A stretch of DNA of 62,000 nt from Nematostella vectensis. Lineage: Eukaryota; Cnidaria; Anthozoa; Actiniaria; Edwardsiidae. A program made the position numbers and the translations under genes. Where the stretch lies: assembly GCF_932526225.1 (NCBI RefSeq), contig NC_064041.1, forward strand, positions 694,699 through 756,698, written 5' to 3'. Positions 20,901 through 31,937 of this stretch are shown piece by piece (positions within the stretch are counted from its first letter, which is position 1; the number at the start of each line of letters is the position of its first letter). The notes beneath the pieces were generated by a model. The model did no database searches, was not told the DNA's origin, and worked only from the letters and a program-made list of their open reading frames with translations.

Positions 20901-23900
20901 CTCATTTAACATGCTACCCTTGTAAGGGGTATCAACCCAATCCACACACACGTGCTCATGTACCATCCTACCCTTGTAAGGGGTATCAACCCAATCCACA
21001 CACACGTGCTCAGTACCATGCTACCCTTGTAAGGGGTATCAACCCAATCCACACACACGTGCTCAGTACCATGCTACACTTGTAAGGGGTATCAACCCAA
21101 TCCACACACACGTGCTCATGTACCATGTTACCCTTGTAAGGAGTATCAACCCAATCCACACACACGTGCTCATTTAACATGCTACCCTTGTAAGGGGTAT
21201 CAACCCAATCCACACACACGTGCTCATGTACCATCCTACCCTTGTAAGGGGTATCAACCCAATCCACACACACGTGCTCAGTACCATGCTACCCTTGTAA
21301 GGGGTATCAACCCAATCCACACACACGTGCTCATGTACCATCCTACCCTTGTAAGGGGTATCAACCCAATCCACACACACGTGCTCATGTACCATGTTAC
21401 CCTTGTAAGGGGTATCAACCCAATCCACACACACGTGCTCATGTACCATGTTACCCTTGTAAGGGGTATCAACCCAATCCACACACACGTGCTCAGTACC
21501 ATGCTACCCTTGTAAGGAGTATCAACCCAATCCACACACACGTGCTCATGTAACATGCTACCCTTGTAAGGGGTATCAACCCAATCCACACACACGTGCT
21601 CATGTAACATGCTACCCTTGTAAGGGGTATCAACCCAATCCACACACACGTGCTCATGTAACATCCTACCCTTGTAAGGGGTATCAACCCAATCCACACA
21701 CACGTGCTCATGTAACATGCTACCCTTGTAAGGAGTATCAACCCAATCCACACACACGTGCTCATGTAACATGCTACCCTTGTAAGGAGTATCAACCCAA
21801 TCCACACACACGTGCTCAGGTAACATGCTACCCTTGTAAGGAGTATCAACCCAATCCACACACACGTGCTCATGTAACATGCTACCCTTGTAAGGGGTAT
21901 CAACCCAATCCACACACACGTGCTCATGTAACATGCTACCCTTGTAAGGAGTATCAACCCAATCCACACACACGTGCTCATGTAACATGCTACCCTTGTA
22001 AGGAGTATCAACCCAATCCACACACACGTGCTCATGTAACATGCTACCCTTGTAAGGGGTATCAACCCAATCCACACACACGTGCTCATGTAACATGCTA
22101 CCCTTGTAAGGGGTATCAACCCAATCCACACACACGTGCTCATGTACCGTCCTACCCTTGTAAGGAGTATCAACCCAATCCACACACACGTGCTTATGTA
22201 CCATGCTACCCTTGTAAGGGGTATCAACCCAATCCACACACACGTGCTCATGTACCATGTTACCCTTGTAAGGAGTATCAACCCAATCCACACACACGTG
22301 CTCATGTAACATGCTACCCTTGTAAGGGGTATCAACCCAATCCACACACACGTGCTCAGTACCATGCTACCCTTGTAAGGGGTATCAACCCAATCCACAC
22401 ACACGTGCTCATGTAACATGCTACCCTTGTAAGGAGTATCAACCCAATCCACACACACGTGCTTATGTAACATGCTACCCTTGTAAGGGGTATCAACCCA
22501 ATCCACACACACGTGCTTATGTACCGTCCTACCCTTGTAAGGGGTATCAACCCAATCCACACACACGTGCTCATGTAACATGCTACCCTTGTAAGGGGTA
22601 TCAACCCAATCCACACACACGTGCTCATGTACCGTCCTACCCTTGTAAGGGGTATCAACCCAATCCACACACACGTGCTCATGTACCGTCCTACCCTTGT
22701 AGGGGGAATCAACCCAATCCACACACACGTGCTCATGTACCGTCCTACCCTTGTAAGGGGTATCAACCCAATCCACACACACGTGCTCATTTAACATGCT
22801 ACCCTTGTAAGGGGTATCAACCCAATCCACACACACGTGTTCATGTACCGTCCTACCCTTGTAAGGGGTATCAACCCAATCCACACACACGTGCTCATGT
22901 ACCGTCCTACCCTTGTAAGGGGTATCAACCCAATCCACACACACGTGCTTATGTACCATGTTACCCTTGTAAGGGGTATCAACCCAATCCACACACACGT
23001 GCTCATGTAACATGTTACCCTTGTAAGGGGTATCAACCCAATCCACACACACGTGCTCATGTAACATGCTACCCTTGTAAGGGGTATCAACCCAATCCAC
23101 ACACACGTGCTCATGTAACATGCTACCCTTGTAAGGGGTATCAACCCAATCCACACACACGTGCTCAGTACCATGCTACCCTTGTAAGGGGTATCAACCC
23201 AATCCACACACACGTGCTCATGTAACATGCTACCCTTGTAAGGGGTATCAACCCAATCCACACACACGTGCTCATGTACCGTCCTACCCTTGTAAGGGGT
23301 ATCAACCCAATCCACACACACGTGCTTATGTAACATGCTACCCTTGTAAGGGGTATCAACCCAATCCACACACACGTGCTCATGTAACATGCTACCCTTG
23401 TAAGGGGTATCAACCCAATTTACACACACGTGCTCATGTACCATGCTACCCTTGTAAGGGGTATCAACCCAATCCACACACACGTGCTTATGTACCATGT
23501 TACCCTTGTAAGGGGTATCAACCCAATCCACACACACGTGCTTATGTACCATGTTACCCTTGTAAGGAGTATCAACCCAATCCACACACACGTGCTCATG
23601 TACCATGTTACCCTTGTAAGGAGTATCAACCCAATCCACACACACGTGCTTATGTACCATGCTACCCTTGTAAGGGGTATCAACCCAATCCACACACACG
23701 TGCTCATGTACCATGTTACCCTTGTAAGGGGTATCAACCCAATCCACACACACTTGCTCAGTACCATGTTACCCTTGTAAGGGGTATCAACCCAATCCAC
23801 ACACACGTGCTCATGTAACATGCTACCCTTGTAAGGGGTATCAACCCAATCCACACACACGTGCTCATGTACCATCCTACCCTTATAAGGAGTATCAACC

Positions 23901-26900
23901 CAATCCACACACACGTGCTCATGTACCATCCTACCCTTATAAGGGGTATCAACCCAATCCACACACACGTGCTCATGTACCATCCTACCCTTATAAGGGG
24001 TATCAACCCAATCCACACACACGTGCTCATGTACCGTCCTACCCTTATAAGGAGTATCAACCCAATCCACACACACGTGCTCATGTACCATCCTACCCTT
24101 ATAAGGGGTATCAACCCAATCCACACACACGTGCTCATGTACCATCCTACCCTTATAAGGGGTATCAACCCAATCCACACACACGTGCTCATGTACCGTC
24201 CTACCCTTATAAGGGGTATCAACCCAATCCACACACACGTGCTCATGTACCATGTTACCCTTGTAAGGGGTATCAACCCAATCCACACACACGTGCTCAT
24301 GTACCATGTTACCCTTGTAAGGGGTATCAACCCAGTCCACACACACGTGCTCATGTACCATCCTACCCTTGTAAGGGGTATCAACCCAATCCACACACAC
24401 GTGCCCATGTACCGTCCTACCCTTGTAAGGGGTATCAACCCAATCCACACACACGTGCTCATGTACCGTGCTACCCTTGTAAGGGGTATCAACCCAATCC
24501 ACACACACGTGCTCATGTACCGTCCTACCCTTATAAGGGGTATCAACCCAATCCACACACACGTGCTCATGTACCATGTTACCCTTGTAAGGGGTATCAA
24601 CCCAATCCACACACACGTGCTCATGTACCATGTTACCCTTGTAAGGGGTATCAACCCAGTCCACACACACGTGCTCATGTACCATCCTACCCTTGTAAGG
24701 GGTATCAACCCAATCCACACACACGTGCCCATGTACCGTCCTACCCTTGTAAGGGGTATCAACCCAATCCACACACACGTGCTCATGTACCGTGCTACCC
24801 TTGTAAGGGGTATCAACCCAATCCACACACACGTGCTCATGTACCATCCTACCCTTATAAGGGGTATCAACCCAATCCACACACACGTGCTCATGTACCC
24901 TCCTACCCTTGTAAGGGGTATCAACCCAATCCACACACACGTGCTCATGTACCGTGCTACCCTTGTAAGGGGTATCAACCCAATCCACACACACGTGCTC
25001 ATGTACCGTCCTACCCTTGTAAGGGGTATCAACCCAATCCACACACACGTGCTCATTTAACATGCTACCCTTGTAAGGGGTATCAACCCAATCCACACAC
25101 ACGTGCTTATGTACCATGCTACCCTTGCAAGGGGTATCAACCCAATCCACACACACGTGCTTATGTAACATGCTACCCTTGTAAGGGGTATCAACCCAAT
25201 CCGAAAACACACACGTGCTTATGTAACATGCTACCCTTGTAAGGGGTATCAACCCAATCCACACACACGTGCTCATGTAACATGCTACCCTTGTAAGGGG
25301 TATCAACCCAATCCACACACACGTACTCAGTACCATGCTACCCTTGTAAGGGGTATCAACCCAATCCACACACACGTGCTCAGTACCATGCTACCCTTGT
25401 AAGGGGTATCAACCCAATCCACACACACGTGCTCATGTACCATCCTACCCTTGTTAGGGGTATCAACCCAATCCACACACACGTGCTCAGTACCATGCTA
25501 CCCTTGTAAGGGGTATCAACCCAATCCACACACTCGTGCTCATGTACCGTCCTACCCTTGTAAGGGGTATCAACCCAATCCACACACACGTGCTCATGTA
25601 CCGTCCTACCCTTGTAAGGGGTATCAACCCAATCCACACACACGTGCTCATGTAACATGCTACCCTTGTAAGGGGTATCAACCCAATCCACACACACGTG
25701 CTCATGTACCATGCTACCCTTGTAAGGGGTATCAACCCAATCCACACACACGTGCTCATGTAGCATGCTACCCTTGTAAGGGGTATCAACCCAATCCACA
25801 CACACGTGCTCAGTACCATGCTACCCTTGTAAGGGGTATCAACCCAATCCACACACACGTGCTCATGTAGCATGCTACCCTTGTAAGGGGTATCAACCCA
25901 ATCCACACACACGTGCTCAGTACCATGCTACCCTTGTAAGGGGTATCAACCCAATCCACACACACGTGCTCAGTACCATGCTACCCTTGTAAGGGGTATC
26001 AACCCAATCCACACACACGTGCTCATGTAGCATGCTACCCTTGTAAGGGGTATCAACCCAATCCACACACACGTACTCATGTAGCATGCTACCCTTGTAA
26101 GGGGTATCAACCCAATCCACACACACGTGCTCAGTACCATGCTACCCTTGTAAGGGGTATCAACCCAATCCACACACACGTGCTCATGTACCGTCCTACC
26201 CTTGTAAGGGGTATCAACCCAATCCACACACACGTGCTCATTTAACATGCTACCCTTGTAAGGGGTATCAACCCAATCCACACACACGTGCTCATGTAAC
26301 ATGCTACCCTTGTAAGGGGTATCAACCCAATCCACACACACGTGCTCATGTACCATCCTACCCTTGTAAGGGGTATCAACCCAATCCACACACACGTGCT
26401 TATGTACCATGTTACCCTTGTAAGGGGTATCAACCCAATCCACACACACGTGCTCATGTACCATGCTACCCTTGTAAGGAGTATCAACCCAATCCACACA
26501 CACGTGCTTATGTAGCATGCTACCCTTGTAAGGAGTATCAACCCAATCCACACACACGTGCTTAGTACCATGCTACCCTTGTAAGGGGTATCAACCCAAT
26601 CCACACACACGTGTTCATGTAACATGCTACCCTTGTAAGGGGTATCAACCCAATCCACACACACGTGCTCATGTACCGTCCTACCCTTGTAAGGGGTATC
26701 AACCCAATCCACACACACGTGCTCATGTACCGTCCTACCCTTGTAAGGGGTATCAACCCAATCCACACACACGTGCTCATGTAACATGCTACCCTTGTAA
26801 GGGGTATCAACCCAATCCACACACACGTGCTTATGTACCGTCCTACCCTTGTAAGGGGTATCAACCCAATCCACACACACGTGCTCATGTAACATGCTAC

Positions 26901-26974
26901 CCTTGTAAGGGGTATCAACCCAATCCACACACACGTGCTCATGTACCATCCTACCCTTGTAAGGAGTATCAACC
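14911..26974. repeat. 54-bp minisatellite, about 12 kb (about 220 copies)
   Basis: The unit contains ATCCACACACACGTGCTCAT, then GTACCATGCTACCC, then TTGTAAGGGGTATCAACCCA. A common 53-bp variant has CTCAGTACC. Positions vary as GGGG/GAGT, CCATG/CCGTC/ACATG and CTC/CTT. Each unit has a CACGTG E-box and a GTAAGG donor-like site. It resembles the preceding EGF exon: 26 of 30 bases match exon 14832-14861 and 14 of 17 match the exon/intron junction. Because 54 is divisible by three, it produces long 18-residue-periodic frames on both strands; none is a gene. A block from about 15.4-18.4 kb is duplicated at about 18.8-21.5 kb. Confidence 0.98.
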
Positions 26975-28269
26975 TAAAAAAGGTGTGGGGGTGAAACTGA
27001 GCCGAAGAATTGACGTTTTATGGTCACAGTCTGGATAATAGGGCGTAGGGAAGTCTCAATTATTCTTGTATTTGTGTGTGTGTGTGTGTGTGGGGGGGGG
27101 GGGGGGGTGAGGGAGGAGAGATAATAGCCTTTTTACGTACTTTGTAAAATTCCCACTACTGGGTGTAGGTACTCAACTTACCGCCGCCTCCGCCCTTAGC
27201 ACCGACCACGCCTAGATTAACCTAAAGGAGGGAGACCATATTGATAAACGATTCCTCAAAGTGTATTTGACCTCACCGACCTCTTGTATCTTTATTTTCT
27301 CACATAATGTACAATCACGCAACAACAAGTACTAGTAATATAATATATAGATTTAGGCATTGCCTAAAAGCGGCGCTCCAAACGAACAAATCTTTGCTTA
27401 TTTTCACTTTTGACGACGTCAAAGATTTCACAGATCACGCGGCCAAATTGTTATACCCCCTTCCCCCAACCTTGACATCTACATGACACATAACAAGTTC
27501 AGTTGTCATACGATGTTTCGGCGTCAGGGTAGTTTTACTTTTAGTGCCGTCATCGATGCCGTCACGTGACATCTCATTGCACCCTACTTGAAACATACAT
27601 ACCGATACTACCGAGTTTGGTTGTCACACGATGTTTCTTTCATTTAATATATATTTTTTTTATTTTGTTGACGTAGAAGCATAGTTTTGCTTTTGGTTTC
27701 ACAACCAAACTTGGCAGGTGTCATGTTTGTGTCAAGGGGGTCACGTGATTTGTGGCGTCATCGATGACGTCACAAAAAACAAAAATTATTCCGATTTCAT
27801 CAAGAACAAAAACACCCATATCTCATGAACGAAACACCATATGACAAGCAATCTTGGTTTGTGTCATAAAGGTGTCAAGGGTATCGGGGGTGTCGGGGGT
27901 GCACCGATATGGTCACGGGCAAAACGCGTTAAAATTAGACGAAGGGTTCCAGTGAGTGCAAACACAAAAACACAAAAGCCAAATTGTTGCAGGTTTTAAC
28001 CGTAATTGTCAGGTTTAAAAAAAAAAAAATAGAAATCCTGGATAGCGCAAAGGTGTATTCCTTTTTTTACTTGGGAGACGTATTGCAAAATTATCGCAAA
28101 GTGTACGGGCGGGTGGGCTTGCGACCCCAGGGTACCCTTGTGGTGACCAAAAAACTCAGTCGCATAGTTATATAGCATTTCTCTATAGCTATGGAGCTCC
28201 GCGCGAGACGTTTAGTTGAAGCAGCCAAGATGTTCTATATAAGAGATATGAATTGCTTGTTTCAACTAG
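26975..28269 (+). other. End of intron 14: unique and old interspersed repeat
   Basis: It contains a GT then G run (about 27073-27108). From about 27480 to 27910 there are diverged copies of a motif with GTTGTCACACGATGTTTC and TCATCGATGACGTCAC words in both orientations, for example about 27612-27637 against about 27832-27854. This suggests an old foldback-type element. An A run is at about 28018-28029. No gene is seen. Confidence 0.5.
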
Positions 28270-28669
28270 GTCTCCTCAAGGATTACATAATAGTCGCCGA
28301 CAACTTTAGTCCAAGAATCCTTGCTGTACCTTGGAATGCGAACAACTCCAATGAGCAAACGACAGTCAGTCTCAAAGATCGCTCCAATCCGTTTGCCGTA
28401 GAGTGTGATCCAACAGACCAGCGAATCTACTTCACGGATGACATCCATAGACGCTTGGGGAGGGTCTTCTTGAACGGCTCATCGGATGAGACGCTGTTCA
28501 CCGGACTTGGTTCAGTACATAACCTGGCCCTGGACCATGTGGGTCGCAAGGTCTATTTCACAGATTACAATAGTGGCGGTCTGTGGGTCTGTGAGCTTGA
28601 TGGAACAAATGCCAAGAAACTAAAAACCATGGATTATCCATCATCTTTGGAAGTTGACTCGAAAAACGG
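28270..28669 (+). CDS. Exon 15: first blades of YWTD propeller 3
   Basis: The acceptor TTTCAACTAG|GT completes the last EGF cysteine (ACA T|GT). LLKDYIIVADNFSPRILAVP follows, then ECDPTDQRIYFTDDIHRRLG and ALDHVGRKVYFTDYNSGG. These are class B blades with YFTD in the YWTD position. NNS and NGS are possible glycosylation sites. It ends ..DSKNG in phase 2 (ACGG|GTAAGT). Confidence 0.95.
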
Positions 28670-28859
28670 GTAAGTATCAGTATCTTTTTAGAGTTTTAAA
28701 TCTTAGTCGACGCGCATTCTTGGTGCTAATTGTTTAGGACACTTGCACGGTTATGATGTTATTCTTTTGTTATTTTGGATGAAAGACCATGAAAAGCTCC
28801 GAAAAAACATCTAGGCAGATTAAATCAGCTTTCCTTTGCTGGAAAAAGCTTTTGACGAC

Positions 28860-29058
28860 TCAATTATTATGACAATGACGAAGATGATGATAGTGATGAT
28901 GATGGTGATGACGATAATGACGATGATAATGATAATGATGATTATTGTGATGATTATGGTGTTGATGGTGGTGACGATAGTGATGATGATGGTGATGATG
29001 ATGATGATGATGATGATATTAATGATGATGATGATATTGATGATGATGATGATGAAGA
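28860..29058. repeat. GAT/ATG trinucleotide-type microsatellite
   Basis: Imperfect GATGATGATG with interruptions fills most of intron 15. It makes a Met-rich frame that runs into exon 16 but is not a start of the gene. Confidence 0.95.
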
Positions 29059-29140
29059 TCCCTCTAACTCATAATTATATCCTGAATTTAATTCTGCTAA
29101 TTACAATTACGTATGATAACAACAAGTATTTGTTTTCCAG

Positions 29141-29397
29141 TTATCTATACGTGGCCACAGAGGAGGGTAGCTACTATGACTACAAAACCGTTGTCTATCG
29201 TATGGACATGGACGGAGAAAACCAGATCCCTATTCGCAAGTGGGAGCCTGGTTACTTTTACGCGCCTAGCGCGATGAGGCTCGACCACAGCACCAATACC
29301 CTGTACATGGTGGGTTGGCACGACGCGTATATCGACTACATCGACCTCGCAAATGTTAACCAGGCGAACGCCAATACCCCACCCTCAAGGATTACAG
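29141..29397 (+). CDS. Exon 16: middle blades of YWTD propeller 3
   Basis: The acceptor TGTTTTCCAG|T completes Gly (GG|T). The peptide is YLYVATEEGSYYDYKTVVYR, then APSAMRLDHSTNTLYMVGWH and DAYIDYIDLANV, class B blades with divergent YWTD cores. It ends in phase 1 at ACAG|GTACCT. Confidence 0.93.
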
Positions 29398-29617
29398 GTA
29401 CCTTGTTATTGATGTTTTAGTCAAATACAAGGAAGATAGAAGGCTTTAATAGTGACTGTGTAAATACAGATATTTCTCCACACAGTTTACAATTATGTAT
29501 GTGGGTTTGTGTGTAATTACGGTCACCGTTTAGCGTCCAGCAGTTTCTTTACGTCCCCAAATATAGGCTAATTGCATTGGTTTCCTTTGTCATCTCTTAT
29601 GTTTGTCTATTGCCCAG

Positions 29618-29809
29618 GTTATGGATTGTATCTGTACTTACCTGAAGGCCTTGCTATCACGCCTGATCGCATTTGCTGGAGTGATCAGTATTCAGAAACA
29701 GTAAATTGCATACCAAAAGTGAACCCCGAGGGCAAGACCGTCACCCCTATCATCAAAGGTCTCTCAGGAGCAAAAGGCATGCATTTCTGCAAGGCGCAAG
29801 GAACTATAG
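29618..29809 (+). CDS. Exon 17: last blade of YWTD propeller 3
   Basis: The acceptor TATTGCCCAG|GT precedes YGLYLYLPEGLAITPDRICW, then SDQYSETVNCIPKVNPEG and GAKGMHFCKAQGTI. CWSD stands in the YWTD position. Extra cysteines (ICW, NCI, HFC) may form blade-internal disulfides. The donor ATAG|GTAAGT is the founder of the 61-bp array. Confidence 0.93.
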
Positions 29810-30905
29810 GTAAGTTATCAAATGTAAAGGGTGAGCCATATACATGTATCTACAATATAAGGAGCTATAGGTAAGTTATCAAATGTTAAGGGTGAGCCAA
29901 AGATATGTATTTTCAATATAAGCAACTATAGGTAAGTTATTAAATGTTAAGGGTGAGCCAAAGACATGTATCCATAATATTAGCAACTATAGGTAAGTTA
30001 TCAAATGTTAAGGGTGAGTCAAAGACATGTATCTACAATATAAGGAACTATAGGTGAGTTATTAAATGTTAAGGGTGAGCCAAAGATATGTATCTACAAT
30101 ATTAGCAACTATAGGTGAGTTATCAAATGTTAAGGGTGAGCCAAAGACATGTACCTACAATATAAGCAACTATAGGTAAGTTAGCAAATGTTAAGGGTGA
30201 GCCAAATACATGTATCTACAATATTAGCAACTATAGGTAAGTTACCAAATGTTAGGGGTGAGCCAAATACATGTATCTACAATATTAGCAACTATAGGTA
30301 AGTTACCAAATGTAAGGGTGAGCCAAATACATGTATCTACAATATTAGCAACTATAGGTAAGTTATCAAATGTTAAGGGTGAGCCAAAGACGTACCTACA
30401 ATTTTAGCAACTATAAGTAAGTTATTAAATGTTAAGGGTGAGCCAAAGACATGTACCTACAATATAAGCAACTATAGGTGAGTTATTAAATGTTAAGGGT
30501 GAGCCAAAGGCATGTACCTACAATATAAGCAACTATAGGTAAGTTATCAAATGTTAAGGGTGAGCCAAATACATGTATCTTCAATATAAGCAACTATAGG
30601 TAAGTTACCAAATGTTTAGGGTGAGCCAAAGATATGTATCTACAATATAAGGAACTATAATTAAGTTATCAAATGTTAAGGGTGGGCCAAAGACATGTAC
30701 CTAAAATATAAGGAACTATAGGTAAGTTATCAAATGTTAAGGGTGAGCCAAAGACATGTACCTACAATATAAGCAACTATAGGTAAGTTATTAAATGTTA
30801 AGGGTGAGCCAAAGGCATGTATCTACAATATTAGCAACTATAGGTAAGTTATTAAATGTCAAGGGTGAGCCAAAGACATGTATCTACAATATAAGGAACT
30901 ATACT
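29800..30905. repeat. 61-bp minisatellite made of exon 17's 3' end and donor
   Basis: About 18 units of GTAAGTTATCAAATGTTAAG, then GGTGAGCCAAAGACATGTAT, then about 21 bases ending GGAACTATAG or GCAACTATAG. The first GGAACTATAG|GTAAGT is the true exon/donor junction at 29809/29810, so nearly every unit holds an intact consensus donor preceded by exon-like bases. Read-through of the first unit reaches a stop at its end (TATAGGTAA). Confidence 0.95.
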
Positions 30906-31937
30906 GAAACCTCGATTTTACGATAACCTCGATTTTACGATAGAATTTTTTTCTCCCGGTGCTAATACAGTGAGATGTATAAGAAATTACCTGGATTTTA
31001 CGATATTGGATACAAGTATATTCTCGATTTTACGATACAAATCTGTTCTCCTTAGCGTGATTGTGACCTCGATACCACTATATTATTCGGTTCTGTCTAT
31101 CGTCATAGAGAGAAAAACTCTAGACACTCCACGCGGACAGTACAGTTAATCTATTTTTTGACTTGACAGGTTATTAAATACAGAATACGGTCTAACAGAA
31201 GGGGGGTGTAGTGTATTAGCACACTTTACTTAGTATCATGTAACAGAGATGACGTAATTGATTATGATTATTTGTAATACCATATAAGGTCGTGGTGTGT
31301 GCCAACAGTTGCAAATATTGTAATTAAGGATCAGTCTATATTCGCAAACTAAAGCGTGCGGTTGTGTTAACTGACACTATGAGTATATATAGCGAGATAT
31401 ACTAAAGGGGTAGGACACCTCTTCCCGGCATGCATTGCTAATGACTTATATTATCAACTGCTTCGCCCCCCGCGAACACGTCAGTTGATCATGGACACCG
31501 CAGAGAAACGATATCTGCGAGCTGCGGACTGTAAAACTGTTGTTATGTTTGCTGCTTAGATTCCGGCTAATGCCTACTACAACATTGTAACAGCAAACAT
31601 TTCGCATGTCCAATTTAATACAATTTTCCCAACGAGATAGAGAACATCGAAGAATTATTTATTGCACTGGATTCAGTTTATTTGTTAGCCATAATTACAA
31701 TTGGACTAACATACAACAAATACAGGGCGAAATGGCAAGGCGAGAGGCTCACAGAAAAACCAGGGCTTATGCGAGTTATGAGCTCCCTGAAAATATAAAG
31801 ATTTACGACAAATCAGCGTGCTAAGAAAAACAAACACTTACAGAACGATACAAAACTTCGTAAGCGAGGGCACAATAAAATATCATTCTACTAAGGTCTC
31901 CTTTTCTGAGGCTTCTTATGAACTGTTTGCAGTTCCC
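30906..31937 (+). other. Intron 17, middle: pogo/Tigger-like motif cluster and unassigned sequence
   Basis: Four copies of a motif like CCTCGATTTTACGATA lie at 30910-30925, 30927-30942, 30990-31005 (CCTGG variant) and 31023-31037. The first follows ACTGAAA, resembling a pogo/Tigger terminal repeat. The rest up to 31937 has a 72-codon open frame (31606-31824) without recognisable domain; I do not call it a gene. Confidence 0.45.

Noticed and set aside
14726-26972. Open frames of up to about 660 codons on both strands (VCVDWVDTPYKG, LVRGINPIHTHV repeats)
   Set aside because: Products of the 54-bp array. Frames switch wherever a 53-bp variant occurs, both strands are open, and the region is one intron.
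28836-29420. Met-rich open frame running into exon 16
   Set aside because: The N-terminal half is GAT microsatellite. The true exon begins at the acceptor 29140/29141, whose phase fits exon 15.
31606-31824. 72-codon open frame in intron 17
   Set aside because: No domain and no splice or promoter support; it may be transposon residue.
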